From Mariniflexile jejuense (GTDB taxonomy: Bacteria; Bacteroidota; Bacteroidia; Flavobacteriales; Flavobacteriaceae): DNA of 64,000 nt. The notes below the pieces were generated by a model that was not told the origin of the DNA, searched no databases, and saw only the letters and a list, made by a program, of their open reading frames with translations. The position numbers and the translations under genes are program-made. Below are positions 26,123-34,057 of the stretch, one piece after another; the first letter of the stretch is position 1, and the number at the start of each line of letters is the position of its first letter. The stretch is taken from positions 992,001 to 1,056,000 of the forward strand of contig NZ_JBHTJI010000001.1 in assembly GCF_042675665.1 (NCBI RefSeq), read 5' to 3'.

Positions 26123-28750
26123 TTAAAATTTATATTGTAAAGATATTGTAGAAGAACGACCACTAATAGATCTTGCTCTAACTAAACGATCTGAACCAAA
26201 AGCACCATCGCCATTACCTTCAACTTCTGTAATACCAACACTATCAAACAGGTTATTAACATTAAACCCTAATGACAGCCCTTCAGTTAACCCAATTTTA
26301 GCAATTAAATTAAAATATGCATAACCTGGCATTACTAAATCATTATCATCTTGAGCATATGATTTAGATGTACCTAAAACACTTAAACCTACTATATGCT
26401 GCTTAGTTTGACCAAAACTATATGTTGGTGAAACGTTGTAAACAAAATCGGCTTGTCTTCTTGGAGTGTTACCTTTATTTGCACCACCATCAATTTCAGC
26501 TTTAGTCCAAGTTACAGAACCGTTTAAATCAAAATCACCAAAAGTTAAACCTGTTTCAGCTTCAATACCAATGGCTTTAAATGGATTTCCTACAGATCTG
26601 TTCAACTCATTACTTAAACCTTCATCGGTATTACTCATAAACCCTGTTAAGTTAAGAATACCATTTTTAAGTCTTTTTTTGTAACCAACTTCAAGTTGAG
26701 AAACTTCATCAAACTGTACGTCTGCTTTACCGTTTGTGCCGTAATTATTTCTATCTGAAGCTCTTCCTGATGCACCAGAACTATATCTTGCAAATACCGC
26801 TGCACCTTGATTTAACTTATAGTTAAAACCTGCAGAATAAGAAACGAAGTTGTATTTATCATTAATAACTTGACCAGCGTTACCAATAATAACTGGTACA
26901 CTTTGCTCAATACCTTGAATTATACCATCACCATCATAATCAAAATTACCTTGGCTAGTTGGACCTGCTTGAATGTTTCCATTAACTCTCACGTTTTCAA
27001 AACGTATACTACCATCAAAATTTAATTTATCACTTAAGTCGGCATCAACACCTACATAAGGCGAGTTTACATTGTGTACTGTATTGTATTTACGTTGACA
27101 ACAGTTACCCCAAACAGGTGTTCCGTAAGAATATTGTCCGCCTCTAGAAAAACCATCAAAATCAACTAATCTTGCTTCTCCACCACCTTTAACTTCAGAT
27201 AGGAAAGAACTCCATTGCCATCCTATTTTAGTGTTTTGTGTTGCACTGAATAAACCTGCAGTAACACCAACATTATCACTTAATTTTTTAGATATTTTTA
27301 CATCACTAAAAAAGTTGCTTAAGTCATCAACCGTTACATCAAACATATGTATAATTTGAGCTAATCCATTAGATGGGTTAAAAGCTTCTCTAGCTCCATC
27401 AGCATACACTAATGGTTCAGATCCTGCACCAGCAGCAGCTCTTGCTGTAGCATCAATTTCAGCAACCGTTCCTACTGCAGCAGTAAAAGGAGCAACCCAT
27501 TGACCGCTATTGTTAGAATATCTTGCTTTACCTGCAACTCTCCAATCGTCTCCTAAATCAAAAGAAAACTCTGCTCCTAAAGCTTTAGAAATAGGATTGT
27601 TACCGTTTCTTACATCATTCACATGTCTTTCGCCTGAAAATGGAGATGTTCCTGCACTTTGTTGTAAATAAGCTGATTGTACAGCATCACTAGTAATATC
27701 AAAACCTGGTAAATTTGCAAATGTTGGATTAGAATTACTGCCTTTAAGCAACATTGGCATTGGTAAATACATTACAGATTTATCGTTTAAAAACTTAGTA
27801 TAAACTCGTACATAGCCATTTTCAAATGTTTTAGTAAGGTTTGCTTTAAATTGTCCACCTTTATTACCTTGATAACCTATTTCTCTTGGACCTTCACCCG
27901 ATCTCATAAACCCACCAATATGGTAAGACAATCCATTTTCTAATGGCGCTCCATATTCAAAATCTAATCTGTTTGATTGATAATCTAAACCAAAAGTAGT
28001 TCCAAACGAGCCACCTTCAGTAGAACCTGTTTTACTAATCATGTTAATGATACCTGCTGGTCCATTAGACGTTTGTGTAGATGCAGAACCACCTCTAATA
28101 GCTTCAACTCTTCCAATATTAGAATCAATTCTTAGAAAATTATCCGCATTTCCGAAAGACGTATCACCAAACAAATTTAATGGCAAACCATCTTCTTGAA
28201 TTTGAAAATATCTAGATCCACCAGAAGAAATTGGCACACCACGAACGTTAAAGTTGGCATTACCTTCACCACCAGAAGACTCTGCGCGAATACCTGGTAC
28301 ATTTCTAAAAAGTTCTCCAGCACTTCTTGGTGAAGCTTGTTCAATTAACTTTACATCCATTGTAGAAACCGATACACTCGATTCTATTTTAGATTTAGGA
28401 TTTACAACACCAGTAACAACTACTTCATCTAAAGTAGCAGCATCTTCTGCCATTGTAAAATTTATTATAACATCTTTACCTTGAACTGTAATGCTTTTCG
28501 AAAAAGCTTTGTAACCCAAAAATGTAGCATTTAAAGTATATGTACCATTTTCTACATTGTTAATAGAATAGTTTCCATCAAAATCGGAAACAGAACCTTT
28601 AGTTGTTCCTCCTAAAATAACGTTTACTCCTCCTAATGGCATACCAGATTGGTCTTTAACTGTTCCAGAAATCGTTGATTGTGCAAAAATTGCCGATACT
28701 GAAAACAACATTAGAAATAACAAACTCCATGTGTGTTTTTTTGAATTCAT
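26123..28750 (-). CDS. TonB-dependent receptor with CarboxypepD_reg-like N-terminal domain
   Basis: The 875-residue outer-membrane protein has a signal peptide (to about residue 23), a CarboxypepD_reg-like domain (about 24-110: ISGTVKDQSGMPLGGVNVIL, DGNYSINNVENGTYTL), a plug (about 115-245, with VEAIRGGSASTQTSNGPAGIINMIS) and a 22-strand barrel ending in SLQYKF. A Cys-Cys pair lies in WGNCCQRKYN. No SusD-like lipoprotein follows, so it belongs to the stand-alone receptors rather than SusCD pairs. The context (symporter, kinase, phosphorylase, LacI regulator) suggests sucrose or a related small saccharide. It leads the operon downstream of the paired operators. Confidence 0.9.
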   Translation of the reverse strand: MNSKKHTWSLLFLMLFSVSAIFAQSTISGTVKDQSGMPLGGVNVILGGTTKGSVSDFDGNYSINNVENGTYTLNATFLGYKAFSKSITVQGKDVIINFTMAEDAATLDEVVVTGVVNPKSKIESSVSVSTMDVKLIEQASPRSAGELFRNVPGIRAESSGGEGNANFNVRGVPISSGGSRYFQIQEDGLPLNLFGDTSFGNADNFLRIDSNIGRVEAIRGGSASTQTSNGPAGIINMISKTGSTEGGSFGTTFGLDYQSNRLDFEYGAPLENGLSYHIGGFMRSGEGPREIGYQGNKGGQFKANLTKTFENGYVRVYTKFLNDKSVMYLPMPMLLKGSNSNPTFANLPGFDITSDAVQSAYLQQSAGTSPFSGERHVNDVRNGNNPISKALGAEFSFDLGDDWRVAGKARYSNNSGQWVAPFTAAVGTVAEIDATARAAAGAGSEPLVYADGAREAFNPSNGLAQIIHMFDVTVDDLSNFFSDVKISKKLSDNVGVTAGLFSATQNTKIGWQWSSFLSEVKGGGEARLVDFDGFSRGGQYSYGTPVWGNCCQRKYNTVHNVNSPYVGVDADLSDKLNFDGSIRFENVRVNGNIQAGPTSQGNFDYDGDGIIQGIEQSVPVIIGNAGQVINDKYNFVSYSAGFNYKLNQGAAVFARYSSGASGRASDRNNYGTNGKADVQFDEVSQLEVGYKKRLKNGILNLTGFMSNTDEGLSNELNRSVGNPFKAIGIEAETGLTFGDFDLNGSVTWTKAEIDGGANKGNTPRRQADFVYNVSPTYSFGQTKQHIVGLSVLGTSKSYAQDDNDLVMPGYAYFNLIAKIGLTEGLSLGFNVNNLFDSVGITEVEGNGDGAFGSDRLVRARSISGRSSTISLQYKF

Positions 28751-28799
28751 TGTGTCTTAATTTTTAGTTATTTAATAATATTTTAGTTTAATTATGATG

Positions 28800-28829
28800 C
28801 AATTTACATTTACAATAGCCTGAAATCAA
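28800..28829 (-). promoter_or_regulatory. Candidate promoter of the sugar-utilisation operon
   Basis: On the minus strand TTG (28827-28829) is followed after 20 bp by TAAATTG (28800-28806), a near-match to the Bacteroidota -33/-7 pair. It lies 50 bp before the receptor start, and both LacI-type palindromes lie upstream of it. Confidence 0.4.
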
Positions 28830-28840
28830 GATATTCGCAA

Positions 28841-28854
28841 CGAAAACGTTTTCG
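28841..28854. promoter_or_regulatory. LacI-family operator 1
   Basis: A perfect 14-bp palindrome, CGAAAACGTTTTCG, with the central CG typical of LacI-family sites. It lies between the divergent receptor operon and lacI-type gene, 11 bp beyond the putative -33 of the operon. Confidence 0.85.
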
Positions 28855-28861
28855 AAATTAA

Positions 28862-28875
28862 CGAAAACGTTTTCG
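28862..28875. promoter_or_regulatory. LacI-family operator 2
   Basis: An identical CGAAAACGTTTTCG palindrome, whose centre is 21 bp from that of operator 1, i.e. two helical turns on the same DNA face. It lies just upstream of a TATATTTA -7-like box (28892-28899) of the regulator gene, where it would cover the -33 region and could mediate autoregulation. Confidence 0.85.
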
Positions 28876-28923
28876 ATTTTAGTTTTTTTAGTATATTTAA
28901 GCTTTTCAAATAGAAAAGAAACT

Positions 28924-29961
28924 ATGAAACCTGTAACTTTAAAACAAATTGCCGAACAGTTAAATATCTCTGTAACAACAGTTTCTAAAGCTTTAAAAGA
29001 TTATTCTGATGTTAGTCCAAAAACAAAAGCTCTGGTAAAAGAATTAGCAAAAACACTAAATTACAAACCAAATACGTTTGCCGTTAATTTAAGAACCAAA
29101 GAATCTAAAACCATTGGTTTAATAATTCCCGTTATAGTGCATCATTTCTTTTCAAATGTTATTAGAGGTATTATTTCGCAAGCGGAAAAAAAAGGATATT
29201 TAGTTATCATTCTTCAATCGAATGAATCGTATGAACTAGAAAAAAAACAAATAGACTTATTAATGAGTCAACGCGTTGATGGTATTTTAATATCACTCGC
29301 CAATGGCACTGCAAACTTTAGCCATCTCAATGAAGTTATAGCCCAAGATAAACCATTGGTGATGTTCGATAAAATTGCAAAAATTGTAAAATGCTCCAAA
29401 ATTATTATTGACGATAGAAAAGCAGCCTACATGGCTACGCAACATTTAATAGACACAGGCTGCAAGCGTATTGCCCATTTTAGAGGTGCTCTTTTACCTC
29501 AAAACTCCATAGACAGATTTCTTGGTTACAAAAAAGCCTTACTAGATAATAACATGCCTTACGACCCATCTTTGGTTTACATCTGCGAATGCGGCGACAT
29601 GAGTTTTGAAGAAGGAAAAAAAAATGCACAACAATTATTAAATGACCATAACGATGTTGATGGTATTTTTATAAACACCGATTTGGTGGCTATTGGAGCG
29701 ATGACAGAATTCAACAAACAAGGTGTAAAAGTACCTGAAGACATCTCTATTGTAGGATTTAGCAATTGGTTTATGTCTTCGGTTATATCACCAACTTTAA
29801 CAACCGTAGATCAACCTGGGTACGAAATGGGTAGAGCAGCTTTTAAACAACTGTACAGAGAAATGAAACAACTTAAAAAAAACAAACCTGTAGTTTACAA
29901 AGAAATTGTATTAGAAACTGCATTAGTAAAAAGGGAATCAACTAAAGAACTTGTGAAATAA
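28924..29961 (+). CDS. LacI-family transcriptional regulator
   Basis: The 345-residue protein has the LacI helix-turn-helix at about 4-23 (TLKQIAEQLNISVTTVSKAL), the hinge region NYKPNTFAVNLRTKE, and a periplasmic-binding-protein-like ligand domain (IGLIIPVIVHHFFSNVIRGI, VDGIFINTDLVAIGAM, DISIVGFSNW). It is divergent from the sugar operon, and two identical CGAAAACGTTTTCG operators lie in the 172-bp gap, which makes it the likely regulator of that operon and of itself. The inducer is probably the sugar or a product of its breakdown. It converges on queG with only 2 bp between the stops. Confidence 0.93.
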   Translation: MKPVTLKQIAEQLNISVTTVSKALKDYSDVSPKTKALVKELAKTLNYKPNTFAVNLRTKESKTIGLIIPVIVHHFFSNVIRGIISQAEKKGYLVIILQSNESYELEKKQIDLLMSQRVDGILISLANGTANFSHLNEVIAQDKPLVMFDKIAKIVKCSKIIIDDRKAAYMATQHLIDTGCKRIAHFRGALLPQNSIDRFLGYKKALLDNNMPYDPSLVYICECGDMSFEEGKKNAQQLLNDHNDVDGIFINTDLVAIGAMTEFNKQGVKVPEDISIVGFSNWFMSSVISPTLTTVDQPGYEMGRAAFKQLYREMKQLKKNKPVVYKEIVLETALVKRESTKELVK

Positions 29962-29963
29962 CT

Positions 29964-30926
29964 TTATTTCAAAAATTCAATATTCCGTTTTAAACCTGAA
30001 AATTTTGTACGTTTTACTGCGGAATTCTTAAACACTTTCTTGAAAACGTCTTCGGTAATCTCATCCCAATCTTTTTTGGTCATGGATAATAATTCTGGAT
30101 GCGGATTAAATAGTGGTTCGTTATGTGGTTTTGAAAACCTGTTCCATGGGCAAACATCTTGACACACATCGCAACCAAACATCCAATCATCAAACTTACC
30201 TTTAAATTCGGTTGGGATATTCTCTTTTAATTCAATAGTGAAATAGGAAATGCATTTGCTACCATCAACCACATAAGGTTCGGTGATGGCTTGGGTTGGG
30301 CAAGCATCAATACATTTGGTACAAGTACCACAATGGTCGGTAGTTTTAGAGTCATATTCCAATTCTAAATCGACAATTAATTCGGCTATAAAATAAAATG
30401 AACCAACTTGCTGCGTTAGTAAATTACTGTGTTTCCCTATCCAACCTAAACCAGATTTTGCTGCCCAAGCTTTATCTAAAACTGGTGCTGAATCTACAAA
30501 CGCACGACCATGAACCTCACCTATTTCTTCTTGAATAAAATTTAAAAGTGATTTTAATTTATTTTTAATAATAAAATGATAATCGGTACCATAAGCGTAT
30601 TTTGATACCTTAAAGGTGTTTTGGTTTTGAGTTTCTTCAGGATAATAATTCAATAATAAAGAAATAACAGATTTTGAATCTTCAACCAGTTTTGTAGGGT
30701 CTAAACGTTTATCAAAATGGTTTTCCATGTATTGCATTTCACCATGCATGTTGTTTTTTAACCATTTTTCCAATCGAGGTGCTTCTGCTTCTAAAAATTG
30801 CGCTTTACTAATACCACAAGATAAAAAACCGAGGCGTTTTGCTTCGGTTTTTATGAGGTTAGCCCTCTCTCTAGCTCTCTCCCTTCGGGAGAGAGAACTC
30901 AAACCGTTTAAGTTTCTGTTCTTCAT
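29964..30926 (-). CDS. queG: Epoxyqueuosine reductase QueG with repeat-derived N-terminus
   Basis: The 320-residue enzyme reduces epoxyqueuosine in tRNA to queuosine, using cobalamin and two [4Fe-4S] clusters. The cluster ligands are seen in CGTCTKCIDACPTQAI and CDVCQDVCPWNRF, and the DSAPVLDKAWAAKSGLGWIGKH segment (about 161-182) is typical. The usual first helix begins around ANLIKTEAKRLGFLSCGIS (residue ~22). The residues before it (LSSLSRRERARER) are coded by a REP-like palindrome, and no other start codon is available, so the native start has apparently been replaced. The gene is 24 bp downstream of ruvB, with another repeat in the gap. Confidence 0.92.
   Translation of the reverse strand: MKNRNLNGLSSLSRRERARERANLIKTEAKRLGFLSCGISKAQFLEAEAPRLEKWLKNNMHGEMQYMENHFDKRLDPTKLVEDSKSVISLLLNYYPEETQNQNTFKVSKYAYGTDYHFIIKNKLKSLLNFIQEEIGEVHGRAFVDSAPVLDKAWAAKSGLGWIGKHSNLLTQQVGSFYFIAELIVDLELEYDSKTTDHCGTCTKCIDACPTQAITEPYVVDGSKCISYFTIELKENIPTEFKGKFDDWMFGCDVCQDVCPWNRFSKPHNEPLFNPHPELLSMTKKDWDEITEDVFKKVFKNSAVKRTKFSGLKRNIEFLK
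30863..30897 (+). repeat. REP-like palindrome inside the queG 5' end
   Basis: CCCTCTCTCTAG (30863-30874) is followed by a hairpin TCTCTCCC-TTC-GGGAGAGA (30876-30894). The layout, a C-rich head, a short spacer and a CTCCC/GGGAG hairpin, matches the element at 30934-30960 in inverted orientation. It encodes residues ~10-22 of QueG. Confidence 0.65.
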
Positions 30927-30933
30927 ACTGATT

Positions 30934-30960
30934 TCTCCCCTTCGGGGAGATTAAGAGGGG
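30934..30960 (-). repeat. REP-like palindrome spanning the ruvB stop and ruvB-queG gap
   Basis: On the minus strand CCCCTCT-TAA-TCTCCCC-GAA-GGGGAGA: the head codes for the last residues and stop codon of RuvB, and the hairpin (30934-30950) fills the intergenic gap. It is the inverted partner of the copy in the queG start. Confidence 0.65.
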
Positions 30961-31979
30961 AACAACCCACCTTGAATAGGTCCTTTTATTTTTCCTAAAT
31001 GTTTATAGGCAAGCTCCGTTACTTCTCGTCCACGAGGTGTACGCATTATAAAACCCTGTTGTATTAAAAAAGGTTCATAAACTTCTTCAATGGTTTCAGC
31101 ACTTTCGCTTACTGCTGTTGCTAGTGTTGTAATACCTACTGGACCGCCTTTAAATTTTTCGATAATGGTGGTTAATATTTTATTATCCATTTCATCTAAA
31201 CCATGTGCATCTACATGCAAAGCTTCTAAGGCGTATTTTGCAATTTTTATATCAATTTTACCATTGCCTTTTATTTGAGCAAAATCGCGCACACGACGCA
31301 GTAATGCATTTGCTATACGTGGTGTTCCTCGGCTTCTACCTGCAATTTCTATAGCAGCTTCCATGGAAATTGCCACATTTAAAATGGAAGAACTGCGTTG
31401 TACAATGGTTGTTAGAAGTTCGGTGTTGTAGTATTGCAATCTGCTTTGAATACCAAAACGTGCACGCATTGGCGCGGTTAATAATCCTGAACGCGTAGTT
31501 GCACCAACTAATGTAAATGGGTTTAGATTGATTTGAACGGTTCTTGCATTTGGGCCAGATTCTATCATGATGTCAATCTTATAATCTTCCATGGCAGAAT
31601 ACAGATATTCTTCTACAATTGGACTTAAACGATGAATTTCATCAATAAATAACACATCGCGTTCTTCAAGATTGGTTAGTAATCCTGCTAAATCGCCTGG
31701 TTTATCTAGAACAGGACCAGAGGTTATTTTGATGCCAACGTTTAATTCGTTTGCCAGAATATGTGCTAATGTTGTTTTTCCCAGTCCTGGAGGTCCATGA
31801 AATAGTGTATGATCTAAAGCTTCTTTACGTAAATTAGCTGCTTGAACAAAAATTTGAAGATTCTCCAACACTTGGTCTTGACCCGTAAAATCATCAAAAG
31901 CTAAGGGTCTTAACTTTTTTTCGACATCTAATTCTTCAGGAGAAAAATTTTCGTTAGTTGGGTCTAGGTTTTCGTTCAT
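30951..31979 (-). CDS. ruvB: Holliday junction branch migration ATPase RuvB
   Basis: The 342-residue AAA+ motor has all RuvB marks: RPLAFDDFTGQDQVLENL near residue 27, Walker A GPPGLGKTTLAHILANE (about 64-80), Walker B DVLFIDEIHRLSP, sensor VGATTRSGLLTAPMRARFG and the winged-helix end FLIQQGFIMRTPRGREVT. With RuvA it drives branch migration. The final residues after GGLF are provided by a REP-like repeat whose TAA is used as the stop. queG lies 24 bp downstream. A degenerate repeat pair lies before the start. Confidence 0.96.
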   Translation of the reverse strand: MNENLDPTNENFSPEELDVEKKLRPLAFDDFTGQDQVLENLQIFVQAANLRKEALDHTLFHGPPGLGKTTLAHILANELNVGIKITSGPVLDKPGDLAGLLTNLEERDVLFIDEIHRLSPIVEEYLYSAMEDYKIDIMIESGPNARTVQINLNPFTLVGATTRSGLLTAPMRARFGIQSRLQYYNTELLTTIVQRSSSILNVAISMEAAIEIAGRSRGTPRIANALLRRVRDFAQIKGNGKIDIKIAKYALEALHVDAHGLDEMDNKILTTIIEKFKGGPVGITTLATAVSESAETIEEVYEPFLIQQGFIMRTPRGREVTELAYKHLGKIKGPIQGGLFPS

Positions 31980-31982
31980 GGT

Positions 31983-32064
31983 AACTTCCTACGAAGGCAG
32001 GAAACTTATTTATTATGTAAAATCTTAAAAATAGTAGATTCCCACCTTTGCTGAAATGACAAAA
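31983..32064. repeat. Pair of degenerate REP-like sequences upstream of ruvB
   Basis: The first half has TTCCT (31986-31990) pairing with AGGAA (31999-32003) around a CGAAGGC-like core. The second, about 32036-32064, reads AGATTCCCACCTTTGCTGAA followed by ATGACAAAA, and resembles the first in inverted orientation. They look like decayed copies of AGATTCCTGCC...AGGAATGACA elements. Confidence 0.4.
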
Positions 32065-32085
32065 AACTATTTGAGCAAATATAAA

Positions 32086-32120
32086 GAAAAAGCCTTTCCA
32101 AACTAAGGAAAGGCTTTTTC
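32086..32120 (-). terminator. Intrinsic terminator of the OmpA-PorP-adhesin operon
   Basis: A perfect 14-bp stem, GAAAAAGCCTTTCC (32086-32099) with GGAAAGGCTTTTTC (32107-32120), has a 7-nt loop. It lies 30 bp after the OmpA-family stop, with a T-run on the minus-strand side. Confidence 0.85.
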
Positions 32121-32149
32121 AAATTATATGATTGGTAATAAATGGGGTT

Positions 32150-34039
32150 TTAATTCAAAATGGTAAACTCACAACGACGGTTAACATCATACGCTTCTTC
32201 ATCACAAATACCTTCTTTAACACAGTTGTTTAGTGGTTGCATTTCGCCATAACCAATACTTTTTAATCGGTTTCTTTCAATGCCTTTGCTTACTAAATAT
32301 TCTAAAGTTGAAGCGGCGCGACGTTTAGATAACTCTAAATTATATTGGTCGTTACCACGTGCATCGGTATGTGCAGAAACTTCTACCTCCATGGTTGGGT
32401 ATTTTTTCATTAAATCTACCAGTACATCTAAGGTAGTTGCTGCATCACTACGGATTTTAGATTTATCAAAATCGAAATAGATTTTGTCTAACTCCACTTG
32501 CACATCACCTTTTTCGTTTTCCTTCACACGTTCTTCAGCATCGGCAAATGATTCTAAAATGAGGTAGATGTTATGCTGAATTTTTCCTTTGCTATCGGTT
32601 GAAAATTCCACGTCTTGCGGAATATAGGCTTTACGAGTTCCTCGAATTTTATATTTTTTATTTGGTTCAATTTTGAATAAATAATCGGCTTTTACACCAA
32701 CAATAGAATCTTGAAGTACATTGCCAGCATCATCAAACAGCGTAACTAACGAACCAGGAAGTAGCGCTTTACTATTTTTATCTTGCACCAAACCTTCAAC
32801 CAAATATTTAGTTAATATGTTTTCTTCTCTAGCAAAACCATATAATCTATCAAAACCACTTCGGTTGGAAGACACAAATCCTTGATTGTCTTTTTCGCGA
32901 ATGGCATAAGCAAAATCATCTAGATTACTATTGATAGAGCTTCCTAAATTTACAGGTTTATCGAAGCTTCCGTTTACCGAATTACTTCTAAAAACGTCCA
33001 ATCCGCCATAACCTAAGTGACCATCGGTTGCAAAATACAATACATCTAAATCGCTTATGTAAGGAAATTGTTCGCGGTGTTTTGTATTTATTGTATTGCC
33101 TAAATTTTCTGGTGTTCCGTAAGTGCCATCATCATTAATAGCAACTTTGTAAATATCAAAACTTCCTAAAGTTCCGGGCATATCGCTGGCAAAATAAAGC
33201 GTTTTTCCATCCTTGCTTAGTGTTGGATGTTCGCAACTATATTTGTTTGAATTGAATGGTAACTCGGTAACGTTTGTCCAAATACCATTAACCAATTCTG
33301 CTTTAAATATTTGAACATGCGCAATACGTTCTTCTTCTGTTTTGGCTCGCGTATTGTTTGTTCTGTTGAAATACATGGTTTTTCCATCTTTAGTAAAAAC
33401 CGCATTACTTTCGTGCGAATCGGTATTTATTTCATCTGAAAAGGGCATTACATTTTCAATTTTGCCATCTTTTGATAATGTACCCGAATACAAATCTAAA
33501 TAAGGTAATTTGTTCCATGCATACGACGGGTTTTCAGTATTTCTAGTTGACGCAAAAGCTACTTTATCATCACCATAAAAAGACAATCCAAAATCACTGT
33601 TAGTACCAATTTCATTAGCTATTTGGTCTAACTTAAATGTGTGCGGTGTTGTTTGATCAGTAAGTTCAATAAAAGCAGATGTATTAATTTTTTGATTGTA
33701 ATACTTACTTAAGTGTGCATCGGCTTCCTTATAATCTTTAACGCCTTTTAGTGCTTGTGCAAACCTAAAATGAAATTCAATATCAATAGAATCGCCATAG
33801 TTAACAAACAATTCTCTATAAACTTTAATTGCTTTTTGAAGGTTTGCATTGTAGTAATAACTATCGGCTAAATTTTGAAGCACTTCTTGATTACGTTCTT
33901 TGGTTTCGTACATTTCGGCAGCTTCAATATAAGCGCGCATTTCAAAAAGCTTATTAGCTCGTTTTAAATTGCTTTTTTGAGCTAGTGAGATTCCACTAAC
34001 TAATAAAAGGCTTGCAAGTATGTATGTATGTTTTTTCAT
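32150..34039 (-). CDS. OmpA-family protein with TPR and PD40 beta-propeller repeats
   Basis: The ~629-residue protein has a signal peptide (MKKHTYILASLLLVSGISLAQ), tetratricopeptide-like repeats (about 25-130), a PD40/WD40-like propeller (about 150-420, with repeats such as GKTMYFNRTNNT and GKTLYFASDMPG), a carboxypeptidase-regulatory-like domain (about 430-520) and a C-terminal OmpA peptidoglycan-binding domain (IYFDFDKSKIRSDA, SAHTDARGNDQYNLELSKRRA). This domain set resembles PorE-like and SprF-associated proteins in Bacteroidota. An alternative ATG four codons upstream (34051) is possible; I chose the one that begins the signal peptide. It closes a three-gene operon with PorP/SprF and an adhesin. 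Confidence 0.85.
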   Translation of the reverse strand: MKKHTYILASLLLVSGISLAQKSNLKRANKLFEMRAYIEAAEMYETKERNQEVLQNLADSYYYNANLQKAIKVYRELFVNYGDSIDIEFHFRFAQALKGVKDYKEADAHLSKYYNQKINTSAFIELTDQTTPHTFKLDQIANEIGTNSDFGLSFYGDDKVAFASTRNTENPSYAWNKLPYLDLYSGTLSKDGKIENVMPFSDEINTDSHESNAVFTKDGKTMYFNRTNNTRAKTEEERIAHVQIFKAELVNGIWTNVTELPFNSNKYSCEHPTLSKDGKTLYFASDMPGTLGSFDIYKVAINDDGTYGTPENLGNTINTKHREQFPYISDLDVLYFATDGHLGYGGLDVFRSNSVNGSFDKPVNLGSSINSNLDDFAYAIREKDNQGFVSSNRSGFDRLYGFAREENILTKYLVEGLVQDKNSKALLPGSLVTLFDDAGNVLQDSIVGVKADYLFKIEPNKKYKIRGTRKAYIPQDVEFSTDSKGKIQHNIYLILESFADAEERVKENEKGDVQVELDKIYFDFDKSKIRSDAATTLDVLVDLMKKYPTMEVEVSAHTDARGNDQYNLELSKRRAASTLEYLVSKGIERNRLKSIGYGEMQPLNNCVKEGICDEEAYDVNRRCEFTILN

Positions 34040-34057
34040 AATTGTAATCATTTTTGG

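Noticed and set aside
29954..29971. TGAAATA-ACTT-TATTTCA hairpin at the lacI/queG junction as terminator
   Set aside because: The stem is AT-only apart from one pair and overlaps both stop codons. Too weak to call.
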